A DNA stretch of 5,389 nt. Origin: Candidatus Aminicenantes bacterium UBA4820. GTDB lineage: Bacteria > Acidobacteriota > UBA4820. The translations under genes and the position numbers were made by a program. The stretch is taken from positions 1 to 5,389 of the forward strand of contig DHFQ01000108.1 in assembly GCA_002402325.1 (NCBI GenBank), read 5' to 3'. Shown here one piece after another: positions 1 to 5,389 of the stretch (within the stretch, counting starts at the first letter, position 1; every line of letters begins with the position of its first letter). The notes beneath the pieces are model-generated. The model was not told where the DNA came from. It made no database searches and saw nothing but the letters and a program-made list of their open reading frames with translations.

Positions 1-127
1 TTCCATTTGCAAGTCCTGAAATTGTGTATGCCCCAGTTGAGGATGTTGTCGCTGTTTTAGACCCCGCAGTAACAGTAACACCCGACAATCCTGAACCGCT
101 AAGGGTGATTGTTCCAGAAATTGAATA
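1..127 (-). repeat. Third copy of the peptidase repeat, cut by the window edge
   Basis: From residue 1065 the protein starts again with YSISGTITLSGSGLSGVTVTAG and reaches YTISGLANG at the edge. Its first half is closest to repeat 1 (YSISGTVTLSGSGLSGVTI), and its last visible bases match repeat 2 (GLANG). The frame is open at base 1, so the TVTPSKSGYTF block should follow outside the window. Confidence 0.85.
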
Positions 128-3100
128 TGTCGTTGTTCCTGTGGTAACAGTTGCTGTAACAGTGTATGAACCAGCAGCGTATCCATAGGCAGCGATTGAC
201 CATGTCCCGTAAGTGGGGCTTGAATGTGATAAAGATTCGCTTGTTGTCCCGCTGTTCCAGGACCTTCCCGTATAAGTGGAGGTTGTTGGATGAGATGCCG
301 TTCCACCTGCTGTAGAAGGAGCCATATCATAAAGGTCAACATCAGCACTTAGTCCTGTTAAGGAAACTGCAAGACTGGTTGCACCACTTGGAACATAAAT
401 TGTGTAATAGGCATAAGCACTCTTGGCAACTGAACCACTAACTCCAACCCCTGAAGTCAAAGCAGTATCACCACTTACTGCAGTTGAAGTGAAGTTTTTA
501 CCCGTAACATTTGCACCACTTATTGTAACTGAATAATTGGCTGGGCTAAATGTGTATCCGCTCTTTGATGGTGTAACTGTGTAGGTTCCATTTGCAAGAC
601 CGCTGAATGTATAGTTTCCACTGGTGTCGGTGGTAGTTGTGTTGCTTGCCGCACCACTCAAAGTCATTGTAACTCCAGATGCTACTGCACCGCTAACCGT
701 TCCTGAAATTGAATATGTTGTTGCCGCCGTTGCCGTAAAGTTTATCCCTGTTACATTTGAACTTGAAATTGTTACAGATTGATTTGCTGGTGAGAATGTG
801 TAGCCACTCTTTGAAGGTGTTACGGTGTAGGTTCCCGCCGCAAGCCCTGAAATTGTGTAAGTTCCATCGGTTGCGGTAGTCGCTGTAGCAGTTCCTGCTG
901 TAATCGTAACACCAGAAAGCCCTGAACCACTCAGGGTAACAGTTCCAGAAATTGAGTAGGTAGTAGTTCCACCAGAGGTCGGCGTCGCTGATTTAACCGC
1001 TGCAAGTGTTCCTATAGTTGAGTTGTTTGAGCCAACAGGAGCAATTGAATAGTAGTAGGTGATTCCGGGTGCAACCTGTGTATCTGTATAAGTGGTCCCT
1101 GTTTGAGTAGTCAAAACCATCATCCCATAGTTTGAACCCATTTCATTTCTCAAGACGGTATATTTTGATGCGTTTGTTGAAGTTGTCCAGGAAAGTGTTA
1201 CCTGTCCAGAACCAGCGGTTGCAGTCAATGTTGGTTGAGTGGGTGTGGCATAAGGAGAATAAGTTGTGTTATAACCTGTAACCGATGTGCACGCTGTTAT
1301 GTGTCTATTAAAGGCATTATAAATTGCTCCACCGTGAGGGGTTCCATTTGTTAAGTTACCATCGTCGTCATCAATCGCCCTGTATGTTGTGAACCAGTTA
1401 CCCGTTCCACAACCATTTGTTGACGAAATTGCCGAGCAGGAGTAGGCTTCAGTTGATGTCGCTCTTGATAGGTAGAAAAGTCTATCTGCAACATACCAGG
1501 AAGTATTTGCATCTAAACCAGCCGCAGGAAGGTCTTTTGCAGCGAGATCCCATAAAACTTCAGACATAATGTAAGATTCACAGTGTCCTTCATATCCGCA
1601 TGGCCCTGGATAAGAAGTGCTTTTTGAACAGTGGAAGCCAGAAGTGTTTGCAAGTTGAGAAGGCTTTGCAGGCGTATTGCTTGAATGCTTTGCATAATCT
1701 GCATCTCTAATTCCTGTGCAGGTTGTGCAGGCATCACCGTAACCACTGCATTTTTGCCCTGGAATAAAGTTTGTTCCAATGCAAGAATCGTGGGTCTGGA
1801 GAAAAGCCATTCCATCACTATAAGATTCTGAAGAGCCCACTGTTGAAGAGCCACTTCCATCATTTGAATCAAGCCCATGTCCTGCCTCGTGCAAAAAGAC
1901 TGTTGGAAGTTCACCGGTATTTGAGCAACCTCCACCTGATTTAAAGAAATTAACAGATGAACCGTTCCAATAGGCGTTGCAGGTTTGAGAAAGGTTGACT
2001 TTATCTGTTAAAGCACTTGAAAGCCAACTATTTGAGGGAAGGTAGCCCAAAGCCCTTTCTTTCCATAATGTTAGGTGGAAATATGTTGACCTTGCCGCGT
2101 GTGTATTGCCAGACCCACCGACCCCGGGCGTTGTGCAGTCAGTCCCGGATGATTTACTAAAAGCGAGGTCTCCAGGTGCGGTGGAAGTTGAAAGTGATGA
2201 ACTTCCGCAAGAATCTGTAACACTTACATAAGCACCTTTAAGGCTTGCAGTGGCTGTTCCACTTGAGTATGTGTAATTACCACCCATATCGCAGGTTTTT
2301 GTTGTGCCGTTTGTAACGGTAATTTTTGGAAGAGGTCTTATTACTTCTGTATCAAGGTTTGAATTGGGATAAATTCCACCTGTAACTGCTCCATACATAT
2401 TTTGATCAACAAAACTTAAAATCTCGCCATTGTGTGCGTCAATCCTTGCTTTCCATGTTCCCATAACTCCATCTCTATGGAAAACAACTTCATACACAAG
2501 ACGATACTGAATGCCCGAACCAACAATTCCTCTAAAGTTTCCATCATCTTTTTCCGGAGTTGCTGGAACAATAAGAAGTGTTCCGGGCTCAACAAAATAA
2601 TCCTTTTCATCCCATCCGCCAATGTATCCTCCAAGGATATCCCATGCTGTTTCCCTTTCAAAGGAGGGGTTTGTATCAACATCTATATAAGGATTGACCT
2701 TTTCCATTCCAAATTGAACCAGATTGCCATTGTTCACTCTAAAAACAACCCTTGCCCCTTCAACGGGAATGCCATTTTTTACATATTGAAATTGAATGTG
2801 CCAGAAGTATTCACCAACTTCAACACTGCCTTCAGGGACTATAACAAGATCATCTTGAGGTATTGGAAAGAGATTCTGGTTTCTAACCATAAAGTCTCTC
2901 GCTATTCCTTCCATTTTAGAGAGTGTTATGGGTTCATTTGATTCATTTCTCAAACTATTCCCTGCGCCTGGGATCCACGGCTCGCCCGATCCTTCAACCA
3001 GAGCGGGAAGACCTGTCCTTGAATCAAGAAGCATTTGCCATTGCCCGCCTGTAGAAGTAAGAAACTGATCCCACCCTTCAGAGACTTTATCAAATCTTTT

Positions 3101-3319
3101 AAGAAATTCTTGATCTTGAGGTGAAAGGGACTCATTTCGCACCCTGTTTGCCCTCAAATCATCAATTGCGCTTATTGCTTGTGGGACTCTCAAACTGGAA
3201 GAAGTCATTACAAGGTCATCAAGCGTGTTTTGACCCTTCTTTGGAACAAGGCCGGGTGTCAAAATTGAAATCATTACCACCATTGCCGCTACCACTGTTA
3301 AAACTCTCTTTCCAAACAT
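1..3319 (-). CDS. Secreted multidomain zinc metallopeptidase (gluzincin, thermolysin/fungalysin-like), 3' end outside window
   Basis: An open frame of 1106 codons begins at ATG 3319 and runs off the left edge without a stop. The start is fixed by an AAGGAGG five bases upstream and by the signal peptide that follows (MFGKR, then a hydrophobic stretch to about residue 25). Residues ~165-306 resemble the FTP/PepSY propeptides of secreted metallopeptidases (NGIPVEGARVVFRV at 182-195; WKARIDAHNGEIL at 289-301). The catalytic domain (~325-685) has HEAGH at 477-481 and ESYSD at 498-502, giving predicted zinc ligands H477, H481 and E498 with catalytic E478. It also has a GHCES segment near 578-582, an acidic DDDDGN loop at 650-655 and 15 cysteines. 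After it come an FN3-like domain (~692-780), two beta-sandwich repeats (788-947), a PPC-like domain (~960-1060) and a third repeat. Family knowledge suggests an exported, self-activating protease acting on external protein. The exact peptidase family and substrate are unknown. Arginine is almost always AGA/AGG. Confidence 0.9.
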   Translation of the reverse strand, partial: MFGKRVLTVVAAMVVMISILTPGLVPKKGQNTLDDLVMTSSSLRVPQAISAIDDLRANRVRNESLSPQDQEFLKRFDKVSEGWDQFLTSTGGQWQMLLDSRTGLPALVEGSGEPWIPGAGNSLRNESNEPITLSKMEGIARDFMVRNQNLFPIPQDDLVIVPEGSVEVGEYFWHIQFQYVKNGIPVEGARVVFRVNNGNLVQFGMEKVNPYIDVDTNPSFERETAWDILGGYIGGWDEKDYFVEPGTLLIVPATPEKDDGNFRGIVGSGIQYRLVYEVVFHRDGVMGTWKARIDAHNGEILSFVDQNMYGAVTGGIYPNSNLDTEVIRPLPKITVTNGTTKTCDMGGNYTYSSGTATASLKGAYVSVTDSCGSSSLSTSTAPGDLAFSKSSGTDCTTPGVGGSGNTHAARSTYFHLTLWKERALGYLPSNSWLSSALTDKVNLSQTCNAYWNGSSVNFFKSGGGCSNTGELPTVFLHEAGHGLDSNDGSGSSTVGSSESYSDGMAFLQTHDSCIGTNFIPGQKCSGYGDACTTCTGIRDADYAKHSSNTPAKPSQLANTSGFHCSKSTSYPGPCGYEGHCESYIMSEVLWDLAAKDLPAAGLDANTSWYVADRLFYLSRATSTEAYSCSAISSTNGCGTGNWFTTYRAIDDDDGNLTNGTPHGGAIYNAFNRHITACTSVTGYNTTYSPYATPTQPTLTATAGSGQVTLSWTTSTNASKYTVLRNEMGSNYGMMVLTTQTGTTYTDTQVAPGITYYYSIAPVGSNNSTIGTLAAVKSATPTSGGTTTYSISGTVTLSGSGLSGVTITAGTATATTATDGTYTISGLAAGTYTVTPSKSGYTFSPANQSVTISSSNVTGINFTATAATTYSISGTVSGAVASGVTMTLSGAASNTTTTDTSGNYTFSGLANGTYTVTPSKSGYTFSPANYSVTISGANVTGKNFTSTAVSGDTALTSGVGVSGSVAKSAYAYYTIYVPSGATSLAVSLTGLSADVDLYDMAPSTAGGTASHPTTSTYTGRSWNSGTTSESLSHSSPTYGTWSIAAYGYAAGSYTVTATVTTGTTTYSISGTITLSGSGLSGVTVTAGSKTATTSSTGAYTISGLANG
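140..439 (-). other. PPC-like (pre-peptidase C-terminal) domain coding segment
   Basis: Residues ~961-1060 of the peptidase read as a PPC-like jelly-roll domain. They contain AYYTIYVPSGATSLAVSLTG, then a DVDLYDM strand, a GRSWNSGTTSESLSHSSP segment and the closing GTWSIAAYGYAAGSYTVTA. PPC domains are common in secreted bacterial peptidases, often near the C-terminus, and are frequently removed after export. Here the domain lies between repeat copies 2 and 3. The assignment rests on motif recognition only. Confidence 0.7.
479..958 (-). repeat. Two tandem ~81-residue beta-sandwich repeats in the peptidase
   Basis: Residues 788-868 and 869-947 are two copies of one module. Each opens with YSISGTV, has a central GTYTVTPSKSGYTFSPAN block (829-846 and 911-928) and ends with SVTIS..NVTG.NFT. 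This pattern resembles carboxypeptidase-regulatory-like or SpaA-like extracellular beta-sandwich domains. The DNA is also similar, so the copies probably arose by internal duplication. Their role is likely spacing or surface/substrate binding. Confidence 0.85.
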
Positions 3320-3322
3320 TTG

Positions 3323-3331
3323 AACCTCCTT
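3323..3331 (-). promoter_or_regulatory. Ribosome binding site of the peptidase gene
   Basis: AAGGAGGTT on the minus strand is a near-perfect complement to the 3' end of bacterial 16S rRNA. The AAGGAGG core ends five bases before the ATG at 3319, which decides this start; the signal peptide following it agrees. Confidence 0.9.
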
Positions 3332-3332
3332 C

Positions 3333-3353
3333 AAAAAATTGCCCTAAGGCAAT
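3333..3353 (-). terminator. Terminator-like hairpin in the peptidase leader, abutting the Shine-Dalgarno
   Basis: On the minus strand ATTGCC-TTAG-GGCAAT makes a six-base-pair stem with a four-base loop, and its last T opens a run of six Ts that ends two bases before AAGGAGG. It has the layout of an intrinsic terminator but a short stem with only three G-C pairs. It could act as an attenuator, a 5' stabilising stem or a structure affecting ribosome access, or it could be chance. Confidence 0.4.
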
Positions 3354-3357
3354 AAAA

Positions 3358-3387
3358 TTTATGCAAGATTTGTGCCTTGATAGACAA
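3358..3387 (-). promoter_or_regulatory. Weak proximal promoter candidate for the peptidase gene
   Basis: On the minus strand TTGTCT (3387-3382) and CATAAA (3363-3358) match the -35 and -10 consensus at four of six bases each, spaced by 18 bases. Use of this promoter would start the message near 3351, inside the small hairpin that precedes the ribosome binding site, leaving a leader of about 30 bases. It is an alternative to the distal candidate, not additional proof of either. Confidence 0.25.
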
Positions 3388-3444
3388 AATCATGTATCGC
3401 TTTTATAATCAACATATTACAAGCTTTGGTCATTTTGTAGTGGT

Positions 3445-3559
3445 GTGAACTGCGTTCTTGTTTGTTTTACTTAAAAAGCCATTTTTTATTATGTCTTGAT
3501 TTTTCAAATAGTTAGATAATAAGAACATCGTTCACAGCCTACCTGTTAACATTGTTCAC
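3445..3559. promoter_or_regulatory. Three copies of an imperfect palindrome GTGAAC-N3-GTTCT (candidate operator cluster)
   Basis: Copy a is GTGAACTGCGTTCT on the plus strand (3445-3458). Copy b is GTGAACGATGTTCT on the minus strand (3522-3535). Copy c is GTGAACAATGTTAA on the minus strand (3546-3559). Copies a and b share all bases outside the three-base spacer; copy c differs at two outer positions. Centres are at 3452, 3528 and 3552, so b and c lie 24 bases apart as direct repeats and a faces them 76 bases away. The cluster sits between the EF-G terminator and the peptidase gene, where a dimeric regulator of the peptidase could bind. The regulator is unknown and none is encoded here. Confidence 0.45.
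3488..3515 (-). promoter_or_regulatory. Weak distal promoter candidate for the peptidase gene
   Basis: On the minus strand a good -10-like CATAAT (3493-3488, five of six consensus bases) lies 16 bases after a poor -35-like CTAACT (3515-3510). If used, transcription would start near 3481, palindromes b and c would lie just upstream of the -35 element, palindrome a would fall downstream, and the leader would be about 160 bases long. The -35 match is poor and the region is AT-rich, so this may be chance. Confidence 0.22.
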
Positions 3560-3562
3560 ACC

Positions 3563-3591
3563 AAAACAAAAAAGGGGAGCACTTGCTCCCC
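3563..3591 (-). terminator. Rho-independent terminator of the EF-G gene
   Basis: Read on the minus strand, GGGGAGC-AAGT-GCTCCCC forms a perfect seven-base-pair, GC-rich stem with a four-base loop, followed at once by TTTTTTGTTTT. It starts 27 bases after the EF-G stop codon, so it should end that transcript and separate it from the peptidase gene downstream. Confidence 0.93.
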
Positions 3592-3618
3592 ATATCCAAC
3601 TTATTGATTATATTATTG

Positions 3619-5389
3619 TTATCCCTGTTTCTCTTCTTCCCTTGCCTTTTTAGCCTCTTCTATTATTTTCTGTTGAAGTTGTGCGGGGACTTCCTCATAA
3701 CTTGAAAATTCCATAGTAAAACTTCCCCTGTCCGCTGTTAAAGATTTAAGGGTTGAGGCGTAAGTTAGCATCTCTGCAAGTGGAACTTGAGCCTTTATTA
3801 CCTGATTCTGCCCCTTTTGCGTCATCCCCATTATCCTTCCTCTTCTTGAGTTGAGGTCTCCCATAACATCTCCCATACATTCATCCGGAACTATGACCTC
3901 AACATTCATTACCGGCTCAAGAAGCGTCGGTCTTGCCTTTTCCATTGCCTCCTTAAAACCAAGGTGAGCAGCAATTTTAAAAGCCATTTCTGAAGAATCA
4001 ACACTATGATAAGAACCGTCATAAAGAGTTACTTTGACATTAGTTACCGGGTAGCCGGCCAAAATACCCTCAGCCATAGCTTCACGAATACCTTTTTCCA
4101 CAGCCGGAAAATAATTTTTAGGTACTGCTCCGCCAAAAACCTGTTCAGCAAATTCAAAATCTCGGCTCTCCGATGGCTCCATGGTAATCCAGACATGGCC
4201 ATACTGTCCATGTCCTCCGCTCTGCTTTTTGTGTTTGCCCTCAACTTTAACCTGTTTACGAATAGTTTCCCGGTATGGAACCGTAGGAACATGAACCGCA
4301 ACACCAACACCAAATTTTCGCTGCAGTTTTTCCTGGAGTATATCCAGCTGCATTTCTCCGATTCCCTTTAGAATCAATTCTCTGGTTTCCAGATTTTTCT
4401 CCACTTTAATTGTGGGATCTTCTTCCGCTAAACGAACCAAAGCTGAACCCAGCTTGTCTTCGTCACCCTTGCTCTTGGGTTCTATAGCTACACTTAAAGT
4501 AGGCTCGGGGAAAACAATCCCTGGGAGTTCCAACTGCTTATCTTTGGCACAGAGGGTATCACCGGTATTAAGATCCTGCAGTTTGGCTACCACAGCAATA
4601 TCTCCGGCAACAACAGTTGCCACAGGTTCCTGGGTTTTTCCCCGCAGATAAAATATTTGACCAATTTTTTCATCTGACTGCTGGGTGGAATTATAAACCG
4701 GGCTTTCAGAGGTGAACTTACCGCCATAGACCCTGAAAAAGCTCATTTTTCCCACATAAGGATCGGCTAAAGTTTTAAATACCAGAGCTGCTTTGTCAGG
4801 TAAAGCTGTAGGACAGGGAACTACATTGATGATAGCATCCAGCAAGTTCGCCATGCCGATATTTTTGAAAGCCGAACCGCACAGAACCGGAACTATCAAA
4901 TTTTGCTGTAAAGCTGCAGACATAATTTTTGATAAATCCTCTTCTGTTAATACTTCACCCTCCAGATATTTTGTTAAAATCTCATCATCAACCTCAGAGG
5001 CTGCTTCGGCCAAATTATCCCGCCAAATTTCTACATCAGCAGTTAATTCCGGCGGAACATCTTTAACAGTATATTTGCCGCTGCCATTGGTTTCGTAATA
5101 ATAAGCCTTATTACGAATAATATCAACAACTCCCTGAAAATCAGCTTCCTGACCAATAGGCAGGAATAAAGGTGTGAAGTTCTTTTGGGGGTAGGCGCTC
5201 TTCATTTGTTCCAGAACCTTATCAAAGCTGGCATTTTCCCGGTCGAGTTTATTAATAAAAATTGCCCGCGGAAGTCCTTGTTCTTCCATCGTATCCCAAA
5301 CTATTTCTGCCTGAACCTCAAGGCCGGATACTCCGCAAATTACCAGTATACCGCATTCGGCAACACGCAAAGCGCTCTTTACCTCACCA
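3619..5389 (-). CDS. Elongation factor G-family GTPase (EF-G2-like), N-terminus outside window
   Basis: This encodes a ribosomal translocase-type GTPase, cytosolic; canonical EF-G moves tRNA and mRNA through the ribosome. The frame is open to the right edge (GEVKSALRVAECG continues the EF-G G-domain alignment), so the gene is truncated by the window and the TTG at 5370 is not its start. Numbering from the first full codon, the G4 motif NKLD is at 46-49 and the G5 motif GSAFKN begins at 171. Domain II follows (DPYVGKMSFFRVYGG), then domain III (EPKSKGDEDKLGSALVRLAEEDP), the domain IV segment KHKKQSGGHGQYGHVW from 385, and domain V (LLEPVMNVEV from 489, NSRRGRIMG). About 90 residues, with P-loop and switches, are missing. 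The KHKKQSGGHGQYG form and ELILKGIGEMQLD in place of the usual GQTIISGMGELHL point to the EF-G2 (FusA2-like) group rather than the str-operon copy. No ribosomal protein or EF-Tu gene is nearby. Codon use changes sharply near 3930-4020. Confidence 0.95.
   Translation of the reverse strand, partial: GEVKSALRVAECGILVICGVSGLEVQAEIVWDTMEEQGLPRAIFINKLDRENASFDKVLEQMKSAYPQKNFTPLFLPIGQEADFQGVVDIIRNKAYYYETNGSGKYTVKDVPPELTADVEIWRDNLAEAASEVDDEILTKYLEGEVLTEEDLSKIMSAALQQNLIVPVLCGSAFKNIGMANLLDAIINVVPCPTALPDKAALVFKTLADPYVGKMSFFRVYGGKFTSESPVYNSTQQSDEKIGQIFYLRGKTQEPVATVVAGDIAVVAKLQDLNTGDTLCAKDKQLELPGIVFPEPTLSVAIEPKSKGDEDKLGSALVRLAEEDPTIKVEKNLETRELILKGIGEMQLDILQEKLQRKFGVGVAVHVPTVPYRETIRKQVKVEGKHKKQSGGHGQYGHVWITMEPSESRDFEFAEQVFGGAVPKNYFPAVEKGIREAMAEGILAGYPVTNVKVTLYDGSYHSVDSSEMAFKIAAHLGFKEAMEKARPTLLEPVMNVEVIVPDECMGDVMGDLNSRRGRIMGMTQKGQNQVIKAQVPLAEMLTYASTLKSLTADRGSFTMEFSSYEEVPAQLQQKIIEEAKKAREEEKQG

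Noticed and set aside
1..958. CRISPR array or non-coding tandem repeat
   Set aside because: The repeats are about 243 bases long, stay in one reading frame and encode a recognisable beta-sandwich module; there are no short identical repeats with unique spacers.
1513..1935. 140-codon open frame on the minus strand in another phase
   Set aside because: It overlaps the zinc-site coding region of the peptidase in a different frame. The peptidase frame has the conserved motifs and this one has low-complexity sequence without any.
2432..2941. 169-codon open frame on the plus strand
   Set aside because: It lies wholly antisense to the propeptide and early catalytic coding region of the peptidase, has no recognisable domain and no clear ribosome binding site, and is best read as a shadow frame.
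3121..3408. 95-codon open frame on the plus strand
   Set aside because: It is antisense to the peptidase start, signal peptide and ribosome binding site, and has no recognisable motif.
3445..3559. LexA (SOS) boxes of the Gram-positive type
   Set aside because: The Gram-positive box is GAAC-N4-GTTC with four central bases. All three copies here have three, and neither neighbouring gene is a typical SOS gene.
5368..5370. TTG as the start codon of the EF-G gene
   Set aside because: The frame stays open to the right edge and the upstream codons (GEVKSA) continue the EF-G alignment, so the true start lies outside the window.
3619..5389. Tet(M)/Tet(O)-type ribosomal protection protein
   Set aside because: The domain IV segment GGHGQYGHV and domain V NSRRGRIMG fit the EF-G/EF-G2 family better.

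Overview
The window is bacterial and reads entirely on the minus strand. It carries two protein genes, both cut by the window edges, separated by a 299-base gap (3320-3618). The bacterial signs are a near-perfect Shine-Dalgarno, a classical intrinsic terminator and an elongation factor G. No RNA gene, CRISPR array, transposase or phage gene was seen. The species cannot be named. The N-terminal part of the EF-G gene looks Firmicutes-like (EF-G2 type), while the rest of the window has a clearly different codon style.

Right part (5389-3619): the C-terminal ~589 residues of an EF-G-family translational GTPase. Its first ~90 residues, with the P-loop and switch regions, lie outside the window. It ends in a strong rho-independent terminator (3563-3591).

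Gap (3320-3618): besides the terminator it holds three imperfect copies of a GTGAAC-N3-GTTCT palindrome, two weak promoter candidates, and a small terminator-like hairpin directly in front of the ribosome binding site of the next gene.

Left part (3319-1): the first 1106 residues of a large secreted zinc metallopeptidase. In order it has a signal peptide, a thermolysin/fungalysin-type propeptide, a cysteine-rich catalytic domain (HEAGH plus ESYSD), a fibronectin III-like domain, two ~81-residue beta-sandwich repeats, a PPC-like domain, and the start of a third repeat at the edge. The gene continues beyond base 1.

The two genes share a direction but are separated by a terminator, so they are probably transcribed apart and no functional link is evident. 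The most notable observation is an abrupt change in codon choice inside the EF-G gene near 3930-4020. To the right arginine is mostly CGN and leucine often CTG. To the left, including the whole peptidase gene, arginine is almost only AGA/AGG and leucine is mostly CTT. The break falls in the most conserved stretch of EF-G, which suggests a chimeric assembly or an intragenic recombination. Neighbourhood conclusions across that point should therefore be treated with caution.
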